A model generated the notes under the pieces. It was not told the origin of the DNA. It did not search any database and saw nothing but the letters and a program-made list of their open reading frames with translations. From Leptasterias polaris (taxonomy: Eukaryota; Echinodermata; Asteroidea; Forcipulatida; Asteriidae): 64,000 bases of DNA. The DNA lies in NCBI GenBank assembly GCA_037783415.1, contig JAZGTN010000223.1, positions 124,001 to 188,000 on the forward strand, written 5' to 3'. Below, in pieces: positions 10,990 through 21,541 of this stretch. Numbering within the stretch: the first letter of the stretch is position 1; each line of letters begins with the position of its first letter. Both the position numbers and the translations under genes were made by a program.

Positions 10990-11221
10990 ACATGATTTTA
11001 TTATTGTCAACTTGTGTTTTGCTTTGTTCTTGCCTTGTCCTTGTCTCTGTTTGTCCTTCCTTGTCAAGTTTTGTTTTGTTTTTGTTATGCAAAGTCTTCT
11101 GGTCTTGCATTGACTTTTCTGTTGGTGCCATGTCATGTCTAAATTATCTACATCTTTTAATTTCCCATTCTGATTGTCTATATGATACAGATACTCTGAA
11201 AAAATAAACTGAACTGAACTT
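10990..11221 (+). repeat. LINE-like 3' UTR with (TGAAC)n tail
   Basis: A T-rich stretch with repeated ccttgtc/tttgtc motifs ends in aataaactgaactgaact (about 11203-11220). This resembles 3' ends of non-LTR elements that finish in a pentanucleotide repeat. No coding part is attached. Boundaries are approximate. Confidence 0.35.
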
Positions 11222-11654
11222 TTCACTCACTGACTGATTTATTTGTTTGCATTCTTTTAAAGTATAGTTTTATTGTTTTATTTTTGTTGTTATTACAAAT
11301 TCTGTAGGAGCATTCACTGACAATGCGTTTTCTCATAGACATCAGGAAAAGAAAAACACAAGAAAGGTTTTCTTTGTGCTTCATGCTTTGACTTTGGTTT
11401 AATTTTATGAAATGGAGACCATTTAAAGACCTTTAAAACAATGAAAATTTTGTTTTTAGGTTCTCCATGTATACTTTTATAAGTTTTGAGATTTTTCTTT
11501 ATATATCAAAGACTAACCACAAGCTCCGAAAAGTTATATTTTTTTGTAAGTCAACACCAAATATTGTTCCAACTTACAATCCATGTGCGAGTGTTGAGTT
11601 GACATGGAATTCCCCCGGCCCGTAAACCATAATTTTGAACATTTGCCACGTTTT

Positions 11655-12330
11655 TTGTTTAAATACTGGGGTAAGATGGGACAGATAGTTAGTTTTTAGA
11701 TAATAAAAATTTAATTTAACCCTAATCTGTCATGTGGGCTTTCTACTACTGAAGGTTAGATTGTAACATTTTAATGAAATTTCAAGGGTTTTTAGATACT
11801 AAAACTTTACTTTTCCTGCCACCCCCCCCCCCCCCCCTTGAGTCACGATGGGATGCATGCACTGTAATGACGGGTGAAAGAAATATTTAAGTGGGATATT
11901 GGAAATTAATGTGGGTCAAATTGGGGCAAATGACAAAAATTGCATGACCATTACTAGTAGTCTACTACAATATAACTGTCAGGAGTTTTTATAGTGTGAA
12001 AACTAGGTTTAAAAAAACCTGTTTTTAAACAAAATTATATTATTCAACAATAATTTACACCTTTGAGCATTTTAAAAATAAATCTGTTTTGTTTCAAACA
12101 ATTAAATGCGTCCCAATCCCATTTTACCCCTACCGTGATAGGTTGTTGATATTAAGTTGTTGACAAATTGGCTCATTTTACCCCAATAAAATAACAACTG
12201 AGGTTGTAATCGGGACAAATAACAAAAAATATCCAGATATAAAATATTTCTGCATTCGGTCAGCCGACAGTAATATCATATCTGATATTGTGCTCACAAA
12301 ATGGGACAAGTGCTGTTGTAAAGACATCTT
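11655..12330. repeat. GGGGTAAAATGGGACA-type repeat, probable MITE
   Basis: Motifs ggggtaagatgggaca (11668), attggggcaaatgacaaaaa (11921-11940), the inverted attttaccccaataaa (12175-12190) and cgggacaaataacaaaaa (12211) form a family of inverted and direct copies. The outer pair (11668 and 12190) could be degenerate TIRs of a MITE of about 530 bp. A run of about 16 C (11822-11837) lies inside. No gene. Confidence 0.4.
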
Positions 12331-12904
12331 GATGTCTTTCAAAAATACCCATGGACAAATGATGACCCGCACAAGTTGACGACGTGCTGGTAAATACTCA
12401 CGCTAATAATAGAAAAAGAATACGATAAAAGGGCGTCCTCCAGTGTGCCAGAGACAGACTACATATGGACGAAACTATTTTTGCAGAAAGGGGGTTTGCA
12501 AGAAATAGTTGGGGACTCGTGTACCCCAGTTGGAAAAGTTTCGTATCCGGCCGCCACATAAGGGATTTATTTGTTTATTTTTTTTTAATGGATTTTAAAC
12601 CTAATATCCCTTTTTAAAATAATTATTCTTGGGGAATTAGAGCTAAAACGCAAAATTCAAGCGCACATTAAATTCTAGGGCACCGTAAAACATTTATTTC
12701 AAACGAAATATCATGTAAAGTAGGCCTAATCCTACTCAAACCCCGGAAGTAGGTATGCTTCAACGCACACAGAATGCCCGCTCACGTGGCTTCTTGCGAG
12801 TAGTAAAATGGCCGCTGCGTCATCGCGCGTGCCTTCACGGCTGTGTGCACAGCGTATGCGTCGAAGCGCTATCCAGTCAGTATATAGAGATCAGTGGCCC
12901 CCTC

Positions 12905-14870
12905 ATTCTTTTTCAATCTTGTGATACATTTAACTGTATGCAGTTTAGGATGAACATATAATATAAAAACATGATTCATTTGAAATGTGTTGCGTCGAAA
13001 TATACGTGCATTTTTACACGCGCGTACTAAGCGCCCGACAAGCGCCGCCTAGGGCCGACGAAAGTTTTTAACAAGCGTACACGCACTGCAGTCACTTTGA
13101 GTGAGCCAATCAGCGTTGATTTTTAGTGTTTCCCTTCGGTTAGAGACGTACGCGGAGTTAGCGGGCGTTAAGGCGCGCTGCCCATGGTACCGAGGCTGGG
13201 TATTTGCCAACCTTGTTCCCAAGGGTGAATGATCTTGCCGCGCCATTTTTTCTCAGCATGCCTTGCTCGCTTATAACCAATGGAGTGTGTTTTGGCAATC
13301 ATGACCGGTAACAAGTTTCTGACGTAAAACTCATCGATTTCCGAGAGCTACGCGGAAACGGGTCGGTAACCATGCAGAAACAGTTTGTGACGGAGGTACA
13401 TCTCTTGAACATTCATGTTCTTAAAACATACAACCTTCATATATTTTCAAGTAATGGAAATTGGTCTTCGTCATTTATCAATATAAGCCTACTGAGTAAG
13501 CTTCAATCTATTTTAGTTTTAAAAGAATTTTCCGAAAGTTTTTAGAGTCCGCCATCTTAAAACCAAGCCTAACCGAGCCAACAAGTCGGTTACAGTTTGG
13601 TCGGAATGTCAATGCGAGCGCAAACAAGTGCGGAGCCATTACGGCCTGGGGTCCGGAGGGCCCGGGAAATTTTTAGATGCTCTGTGGTGCAATATGACAT
13701 AATCCCTGGCCACTTGTCCCTCACTTTTCGAGCAAATTATAAAATTCATTTTTATTGGTTTACTCTTAAATAATATTTCTTATTAAAGTACTCAAAATTA
13801 TTTCCATCTTCAAAATAGGGAGGGGGAAGGTGCTGTACCTATTGATGCATGTGGCACTATCCATGGACATAATTGGGAAATGGGGGCACTATAACAGCTC
13901 ATAATTAAGGCCACCTCATTTACTGTTGAGATTTTGTGAGCTCAAGCAAAAATAGAGGTGCACCTGCCTGTAAAAAAAATTTATGTGCCGATTTTGGGCA
14001 TCATATCCAACACTTTGAACCCCGCTGGTGGTAGAATCCTGGCCACTTTTCCCCCATTTTTTGAACAAATTATAAAATTCATTTTTATTGGTTTACTCTC
14101 TAATAACATTTTAAATTAATCTTGATGAATTATTTTTGCAACAATAAACGATCAAATGTCATTTCCAAATCTCGTTTAATGATTTTTTAAATGAAAAATG
14201 AGTTCACTGAAAATCGGAAAGTGTAACAGAATTAGTTAATTAATTGTATCCTTCCTTGAATTCATTGAATTATTGAATTATTTAATAATTTATAAGTTTC
14301 ACAAATTATTTAAATAAAAGCAAGTTACACAACATTTAAAATATTTAAAAATAATTGTTTCACGTTGTAATTTGAAATGAATGGTACGGGGAAACTATGA
14401 AATATAAAATCAATCGGAAAATATTAAATAATCATGTTCAATTTCTACAACATTCAGAATTTCAACTAAACAAATGTTTCACACGTGAAAAACGCAAAGT
14501 GCAGTAGTGTTGACATGCATGACATGTACACGATCGATCGTGCCCACAAACCGTACCTGAATGTAGACAGGGATGACCAAAGGGTAGAGGTCGTGATCTG
14601 GCCGTAGGCTGCCCTCAATAACGTCCTTACCATACCATTAGCCTCAATCGCGTGTAGCTAGCTAATAGTATACAATCGCTAGCGCGCAACGGGAAATGAA
14701 CTCTTTACTAATTAAATTTTATCTTAAAGATTTTCTTTTTCTTTATTTCACTTGATTCAAATTTGATATCGGGCAAACAAATGCTAAAATATTGGTACGG
14801 CCACGGCCGTACCGGCCGTATAGCTTCCTACGGCCCTGATGGGTCTTATTATATTGCTATACTATTGGGC
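12905..14870. other. No gene; two copies of a ~90-bp direct repeat
   Basis: No supported coding sequence. Segments at about 13708-13795 and 14040-14125 share ggccactt, then aaattataaaattcattt and ttattggtttactct, so they are diverged direct copies about 330 bp apart. The 13630-13670 and 14790-14830 segments are rich in acggcc/ggccgt palindromic motifs. CpG-rich stretches at 12740-12860 and 13020-13260 are not obviously promoters. Confidence 0.4.
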
Positions 14871-14879
14871 AAAATATTA

Positions 14880-16621
14880 ATAAACTCAATATTAATTAAC
14901 TGATTCTCTTCGACCAGTAACGATTGACAATGTCAAATCTATCATCCTCAAGTCACCAACCAAGTCTTGCGAGTTGGATCCATAACCAACACATTTTTTG
15001 AAGAAGTGCCTGCCGGCTGCTGTTCCTGCCATCAACAACATCATCAATACCACGTTTCAAACTGGTATTGTGCCTGATGCCTTGAAAGTTGCGCATGTAC
15101 GTCCAATCTTGAAGAAGCCAGGCTTGGATCGCAACACTCTGCAGAATTACAGACCCATTTCAAACCTCCCTTATGTCTCAAAAAATGGAGCGTGCTGCTT
15201 TCAGCCAGCTTACAGAGCATTTGATTGATAATCGGATACTTGATTGTCGCCAATCAGCATACAGATCCCACCATAGCGTCGAGACGTCCTTGTGAGTTTG
15301 ACGGATCACATACTGAGTCAGATGGCTGATGGTAAGCTAACTGTTTTGGTACTACTTGACATGTCCTCAGCTTTTGACACTGTGCATCATTCTACATTGA
15401 ATGGTCGACTAAAAACATTCGGAGTCAGATCATTGGCCCTTGACTGGTTCAGCTCCTACCTCAGTGGTCGCTCCCAGCGCATCTCCATCAATGGCGTCAA
15501 GTCTGATTCAAAGCCTCTAATACATGGAGTCCCTCAAGGCTCTGTGGGTGGACCTCTTCTGTTCTCGGTCTACACTCAGCCACTGGGTAATCTCATCGAC
15601 AGTCACAATGTCGGACATCATTTCTATGCGGATGATACACAAATTTTTCTCTCCTTTCATCCTTCTGAAGATAATCTAATCTCAGTTGTCAAACGCTTGG
15701 AAGAGTGTATCGCAGATGTGCAGAGCTGGATGACAGAGAATAACCTCAAACTGAACGGAAGTAAATCTGAGTTCATATTACTAGTACTAGGCTCAAAAGT
15801 GATGCTGCAAAAGATCACACAATATCCTCTCACAGTCTGCGAGTCCAATGTTAATCCAAAGGAGAAATGTCGTAATCTAGGTGTGATCATCGATTCGAAC
15901 ATGACACTCAATGATCACATATCTTCTGTGTCGAAGTCCATCAGATTCCAGCTCCGAAACCTCTCACACATTCGCAAGTTTTTGACCCGCAAAGCAACTG
16001 AATCCATTGTCCACTCTCTTATCTCATCCCGTCTGGATTTCTGTAACTCTCTTTTCATGAATCTTCCGGACTATCAACTGAGTCGCCTTCAACGTCTTCA
16101 AAACTCAGCAGCCAGGCTGGTTACACTGACAAAACCTACATCACACATCTCACCTGTCCTCCGTTCACTGCACTGGCTTCCTGTTCGTCAGCGCATTCTC
16201 TTCAAGACTCTCCTCGTTTTTCATTCTCTTCATGGCACTTCACCTTCATAGTACATCCAAGAACTCATTCATCCGTACCAACCTACACGACAGCTTCGCT
16301 CCACCAACACCGGGCTCTTGCACATTCCACGAACACAACGTTCCTGGGGACACCGATCCTTCTCTGTTTCAGGGCCACACCTTTGGAACTCGCTCCCTCC
16401 TAGCCTTCGGCAGGAAAGCTCCCTCACCAACTTCAAATCACAACTAAAAACTTATCTTTTTGTCAACGCTTAACTCTGTTTGGATAACTCTAATTTGCAT
16501 CTTTTTGTTTTATGCCAAGACTGTACTGTAGTTACAGCATATTTTTTCTCATAACCTGCGCCAGAGTGTCAAGTTGACAGATATGGCGCGTTACAAATGG
16601 CCATTATTATTATTATTATTA
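14880..16621 (+). mobile_element. CR1/L2-like LINE, 5'-truncated, (ATT)n tail
   Basis: The element runs from a degenerate pre-RT segment to an (ATT)n tail at 16605-16621. It has a short 3' UTR that includes cagatatggcgcgttacaaa just before the tail, the usual 3' hairpin/tail arrangement of this LINE group. Endonuclease and ORF1 are missing. Frameshifts near 15185 and 16250 and an early stop near 14985 show it is inactive. Confidence 0.85.
14998..16445 (+). pseudogene. CR1/L2-like LINE reverse transcriptase, broken
   Basis: Frame 1 (14998 to about 15190) holds the fingers region, including LQNYRPISNLPYVSK. A frameshift follows, and the main frame 15292-16251 carries motif A VLLDMSSAFDTVHH, motif B HGVPQGSVGGPLLFS and the catalytic YADD box (about 15624-15635). 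The C-terminal SLHWLPVRQRILFK block comes next. The last block continues in another frame (about 16255-16470, with the conserved LWNSLP-type end visible around 16383). The GGP in place of the usual LGP after motif B is unusual. Missing: endonuclease, ORF1. Confidence 0.88.
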
Positions 16622-16663
16622 ATTTGTTTTTACCAATTGTTGGGTAGAAAGGATTGATGTATC

Positions 16664-16952
16664 ATAATAATAAATAATAATAACTAGTTCTTATATAGCG
16701 CATTTCACAATAACGTATCAATGCGCTTTACATTAGTGCCCTGGTCATTGGGCCAATAACATTCCTTTAATCTTTCTCAGCTCCCTGGGGAGTATACAGC
16801 CCGGGCTGCTGTGATGGTGCTCCGAATACTTTTTCAAACACAATATCAACCTCTACCCTTGCAGGTACCCATTTATACCCCTGGGTGAAGAGAAGCAATT
16901 ATAGCAAAGTGTCTTGCTCAAGGACACAAGCTTCATGACCGGGACTCGAACC
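16664..16952 (-). repeat. tRNA-derived SINE, minus strand, head truncated
   Basis: Read on the minus strand this matches the complete SINE at 55991-56331 from the B-box region (gggttcgagtcccgg, here gggactcgaaccc at 16938-16950) to the 3' end (tgcgctatataagaact then (ATT)n). The A-box half of the tRNA head is missing where the next MITE begins. Similarity over about 285 bp is high by eye. Confidence 0.85.
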
Positions 16953-17402
16953 CACGTCGCGTTTTAAATTTTTTCCGTCGCCTTTTCATTTGGTGCCAGC
17001 ACCAAATTTGTTGCTGGCGAGAAATTTAGTGCCAGCACCAAATTTCTAAAAACATTGTCAACGACCGTCATGGGCCGTCGTTGACAGTGTGAACGAAATC
17101 GCGAATTCTCGAATTTTCATTTGAAAAGTTGTCATCGAAAAGACATAATAGGCCTGTCTTAAATGTTTCTTTACAGTTTTCTTCCTTATATCCCAAACCA
17201 TTATGCATAGGCGCCCCCATTTAATTAACCTACTTATTAACTCAGCCCAACTAATTAAACAATCGCAAAATATAGCCTGTATGCAAATTGACTGTAACAA
17301 AGTAACTACTTTATTTAGATTTTTGAAAAGTTGTCATCGAAAAATCATGTGTAAGGAAGACAAGGAAGAAAAGGCGACGGAAAAATTTGAAAACGCAACG
17401 GA
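16953..17402. mobile_element. MITE with ~31-bp TIR (GTCGCGTTTT / CCGTCGCC)
   Basis: The left end reads gtcgcgttttaaat then ttccgtcgcctttt. The right end (17368-17402) is its near-perfect inverse, aaaaggcgacggaaaaattt then gaaaacgcaacg. The interior contains a duplicated gtgccagcaccaaattt (16993 and 17028 area) and two copies of gaaaagttgtcatcgaaaa (about 17121 and 17324). No gene. The same gtcgccttttcaatttt module is found as a tandem repeat at 60756 and 63730. Confidence 0.65.
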
Positions 17403-18225
17403 CATTTTTTTTTTACGCGACGGAAGGAGTGGCACATATGGAACACCATAATTGTGTTATCCAACAAATGGTGAATATATTTAACTCTTTGATCCACAGT
17501 TCCTCTTGTGATCGTCGTACGTGCAGGCATAGAAACGATCTTTTCCAGTGGCAAACGGTGGCGAGCTTGGCGTCTCTCTCAAAAACGTGAGGTTGCCCAG
17601 TGGTTTATAATAATAATAATAATAAAAAGATCTTATATAGCGCAGAATCCGCCTAAAAAGGCGCTCAAAGCGCTTCACACACCAAAAATAGCAGAAATTA
17701 AAAAGGCACAAGCAAATGACAAGAGGTTACTGTCAATAAATCCATTAAAAAATTAATTCACAGTGAAAATAAACCCGACAAAGATAATAATAATCGAAAT
17801 AGAAATCCACCAAACAAATACATGTACAAGGAATCAAAATCACAAATAGTAATGCATCAAGAAAAACACAATAAAAAACTAGGACCAGCCTATATCATTA
17901 AAAAGGTATAAAAAGTATTTAACAAAAAAAACAGTAGCAGGGCTGTATGGACATTAAAACACTCCAGAATTACTACCAAATAAGTGAGTCAACTTGTTTG
18001 GGCTTGCTTGTTTATAGATGCTTTTGAAGATTAGTTTTTAACTAAATAACGTTTGTTTTCTGTTCAGTTGTTGTACACAGTCGTGACAGTTGCAGCGCAA
18101 GCAATGCAGTGATAGTGCCATTCAATGTATTGTCATTTTACACACACGTTACAATACAACATGCACGTGCACGCACCCATCCAGCCGTACAAATCCGGTT
18201 TGTGGGTTACTGCTATTGTTGTTCT
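17403..18225. other. No gene; contains a SINE-like tail (17609-17690)
   Basis: The segment 17414-17452 (gcgacggaaggagtgg then cacatatggaacacca) repeats, in inverse orientation, a module found at 60725-60765 and 63699-63739. An (AAT)n run at 17609-17627 followed by cttatatagcgcag is another reverse-oriented SINE/LINE tail with a divergent body to about 17690. The rest, to 18225, is AT-rich without identifiable features. Confidence 0.45.
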
Positions 18226-18240
18226 ATTATTCCCTTTCTC

Positions 18241-18306
18241 CATTTAGCCTTCGAGAAAGACTCTGCTAGGGTCGAAACGTCAGGCCACTAACTTATTTTT
18301 TGCATT
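18241..18306 (+). repeat. PLE terminal repeat, left copy, hammerhead-like motif
   Basis: This 66-bp repeat is identical to 21467-21532. It contains a helix GACTC-tgcta-GGGTC followed by GAAAC. That is the stem II / GAAA arrangement of the hammerhead ribozymes described in Penelope-like elements. The preceding box reads CGAGAAA instead of the CUGANGA consensus, so the catalytic core looks degenerate. Confidence 0.6.
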
Positions 18307-18588
18307 TATACCACAGGTCCTTTTGGTTGGTAAGCAGTTTGCAACAGCTAATTCTATTTTCTCATTTATATCATCTCTGTTGCAGTATCCCTTTGGTGAT
18401 CCTCCTTACCTCCCTTGTTCTTTGTCATACTTTGTTTTGTTTTGTTTGTTACAGGTTGTTTTTCAGTGTACATTTCCTTTTATATTATAACCCTGTTTCC
18501 TCCCCCAGAGTATTTCTGACTTTGTTTAAGTACATCTATTTTTTATCAATGTAACTCTATAGTTTTTATCCACAGCTTTCTTTCATGG

Positions 18589-21134
18589 TTGTTTTTCTCT
18601 TTGACCATGTCTAACCAAAGATGCGTTCGCTTGTTTCAGGAACTTAGGAAACTTAAAGAGAAAGCCCTTCGTTATTCGTATCATCGAGACAACTACAGGT
18701 TCTACACACTAACCCGTTTCATTCCCACAGGTTTACAGGTGAAATCTGACCCAGCCCTTGGGGATGTCCACCCCACTTCGCAGACAGTGGAACCACACAC
18801 TCCATAGCACTTCGCTTAATCTCATCCGTATTCTAACAGAACACTGTGAACTTTGTCTCAACAGCTTTAACAAAGACATATCCTGTCTTGAAGCAGAACT
18901 TAGATCCATCTGCTCACCTGCCTGTTTTGAGCAATTCAACAGTGAGATTGGTGCTCAGGTTTATCTAAACTTGAATCTGTTCTAAATTCTAGGAGAAATG
19001 GCAAGATTGGCCGTCTTGTCTCGAAACAGCAACATCACAGACGGAGACGATTCAAGCGCAACATAACCCCTGAGGCTGAGCAGTCAGTCCCTCAGTCCAC
19101 AGTCATTAACCTCTCATCATCTACCCTTTCAGATGCAGAACACAGCCTGCTCTCCAAGGGACTCAACTTCTGCCCCACTCCCCCCACAGTTAATCAGGTT
19201 GAGCTCAGACAGGACCTCACTGCATGACTACTACCGCAGAATTCGCCTCCGTGAATTCTTCCTTGACTCACCACCTATGGACCCTGAGCCTTTTTACTGC
19301 AAGAGTAGATGGGTACCACCTAAGAACCGTGTGCCATCTCTTGAGACTTACATACAGGTTGTTAGTTCACAAATTAATCCTAGTGATCATTCCACCCACA
19401 GGACTCATGACAACCTCCCTAGAGAAGAACGTGAGGCCTTTAAGACTCTACGAGCAAGGAAGGACATCATCGTCAAGCCAGCTGACAAGGGCTCTGCTGT
19501 TGTTGTTATGGGTCGTCAACAATACATCGATGAAGCCATGAGACAGCTCAACAACCAAACTAACTATAAACCCCTTGACACTGATCCAACAGGCATCTTT
19601 TCAAAGGAGATTCAACAAACACTGGACGAGATGCATGACCGTGACCACCTCTCCAAGAAAGCTCACAAGTTTCTCTCCCCGGTAGACTGTAGAACAGCAA
19701 GATTTTACCTCCTTCCCAAGGTACACAAACCAGACAACCCAGGGAGACCCATCATATCTGGCAATGGTTCCCCCACTGAGAATATATCTCTTTTTGTCGA
19801 CAGTTTTCTAAAGCCGCTTATGCCACAGGTTCCATCATATATTCATGACACTCCAGATTTCCTTCGTAAAATCTCAGGTATTCAGAAGCAGGTCCCCAAC
19901 ACAGCTATCATCGGTACTTTTGATGTGTCCTCTTTGTACACCAACATCCCCCAAGATGAAGGGATTGCTGCCTGCTCCTCAGCCCTGTTTAAGAGTGTGG
20001 TCACGTGTCACCGCCCATTTCTGACATTGTATCCCTCATGCAACATGTTCTAACAAAAAACAACTTTTCGTTCTTGGGTAAGAATTTCCTACAGGTACAT
20101 GGCACTGCAATGGGTACACGTATGGCACCTTCAATGGCCTGCCTTTTCATGAGTCAACTTGAACAGCGCATGTTGGCGTCGGCCCCGGCCCCTTGCCGTC
20201 CATGGGTCTGGTGGCGCTATATCGATGACATCTTTTTCATCTGGACTAGTGATGAAGAAAGCCTCATAGCATTCATTAACCACATTAATTCCTTCCACAG
20301 GACCATCAAATTCACGAATGAATACTCGACCAAGGACACCCACTTTCTGGATGTCAAGGTCATAAAGACGGACGATGGATTAACCACAGATCTCTTTGTT
20401 AAGCCCACAGATAAACATCAATACCTCCACTCAACCAGCTGTCACCCCAGACACTGCAAAACCAGCATAGCCTACAGTCAGGCCCTCAGACTCCGTCGAA
20501 TCTGTTCTAATGATTCTGATTTTTTCCACCACTCACAGGAACTTAAGAAACACCTTGTTTCCAGGGGTCATAGCTCCCTAGCAGTCCATCGAGCGATCCA
20601 GAAAGTCAAGGCCCATAGAGAACCCATAGTTGCCTACCGACGCCCACCCAGTCTCAGGGATCTCATCGTCCGGGCAGAAGTTCCCCCATTAATGATGATG
20701 TTAATCCCCCTTTGCCACAGGGTACTTTTAGGTGTTCCAACACATCCAAATGCATCGTTTGTAGACAACACATCAGGGAATCAGACTCCTTTACCAGCCA
20801 TACTGGTGGTACCACCCACAAGACAAGGGGTCATGTCACCTGCACCACCACTAATCTAATCTATCTAATATCTTGCAGAGTCTGTGGTGTTCAATATATA
20901 GGTGAAACAAGAACTACACTCAAGAGGCGTTTCTATGGCCACAGATCCACAGTCAACACCCAAAAGCTGGATACACCTGTAGGACACCACTTCAACCTTC
21001 CTAACCACTCCATTTCTGACATGAATTTACAGGGCATTGAGGCACTAGGTAACTGCAGAGAGACTGTCCGTCTGAGTAGGGAAAAACTTTGGATAAGGCG
21101 CATAAAGACCACTCATCCCAGCCCCATGGTTTGA
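18589..21134 (+). pseudogene. PLE polyprotein: RT plus GIY-YIG endonuclease, broken
   Basis: The protein is spread over frames at about 18589-18760, 18758-18985, 18985-20053, 20005-20700 and 20712-21134. N-terminal blocks include DIIVKPADKGSAVVVM and FYLLPKVHKPDNPGRPIIS. RT motif A appears as TFDVSSLYTNIP (about 19918-19953), the B-like block is GTAMGTRMAPSMACLFMS, and the catalytic box is YIDD (about 20218-20229). The C-terminal module has a cysteine/histidine-rich stretch (SKCIVC) then LIYLISCRVCGVQYIGET, the GIY-YIG signature (here GVQ-YIG), and TLKRRFYGHRS. At least four frameshifts are needed to follow the protein. Neighbouring pseudo-LTRs confirm the assignment. Confidence 0.9.
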
Positions 21135-21466
21135 ATATCCAAGAAGGAAATGACTAATAACCTTTTGTTTTTGCCTTCTCCTTTTCCCACACAGTTATCC
21201 ACTTTATTAGTCTGCCCTTCATTGTATTAACTAATTATTTACCTCTCTTCTAACCTTCCATTTTGTCCTTTGTGTTCACAACTTCTTGTGGTCAAGCTAT
21301 CCCCTTCCCTTCATAACCCCCCCCCCCTTTTTGTCTTCATAATCCCTGCTTACCCCCTGCCTTCTCTGAATGCTTTCTGCTTTTCTCCCTCCACTCTCTC
21401 TATTCATGTATTTCCACTTGACTACTCTTGCAACTCTTGTCTGCTTGTATGTGTGTTGTGTGTTGT

Positions 21467-21532
21467 CATTTAGCCTTCGAGAAAGACTCTGCTAGGGTCG
21501 AAACGTCAGGCCACTAACTTATTTTTTGCATT
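21467..21532 (+). repeat. PLE terminal repeat, right copy
   Basis: Identical 66-bp partner of 18241-18306, lying about 330 bp after the end of the coding region. Identity of the two copies suggests either a recent insertion or gene conversion. Confidence 0.75.
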
Positions 21533-21541
21533 ATTCCCTTT

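Larger units (their letters stand above)
7829..12896 (+). mobile_element. P-like DNA transposon, decayed, with 8-bp TSD
   Basis: Terminal inverted repeats of 35 bp (7829-7863 and 12862-12896, starting CACTGATCTCTATATACT) match at 34 of 35 positions. They are flanked by identical 8-bp repeats GCCCCCTC (7821-7828 and 12897-12904). An 8-bp duplication fits P and hAT superfamilies. A THAP zinc-finger exon inside (9399-9570) favours P, whose transposases begin with a THAP domain. The remaining interior shows no RNase-H-like transposase frame that I can recognise, and it contains secondary insertions (SINE tail, TTAA-flanked MITE, LINE-like 3' UTR). It looks non-autonomous. The alternative is a hAT-like element carrying an unrelated THAP exon. 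Confidence 0.75.
18238..21529 (+). mobile_element. Penelope-like retroelement (PLE), frameshifted
   Basis: A single-ORF retroelement with a PLE-type reverse transcriptase followed by a GIY-YIG endonuclease is bracketed by identical 66-bp direct repeats (18241-18306 and 21467-21532), equivalent to PLE pseudo-LTRs. Outside them a 12-bp direct repeat ATTATTCCCTTT (18226-18237 and 21530-21541) is a likely target-site duplication. PLEs insert by an RT/EN mechanism and characteristically keep partial terminal repeats. Several frameshifts make this copy inactive, although its sequence is otherwise well preserved. Confidence 0.9.

Noticed and set aside
10816..11226. 136-codon minus-strand frame
   Set aside because: Low-complexity, AT-driven, no motif, and it overlaps a LINE-like 3' UTR on the other strand.
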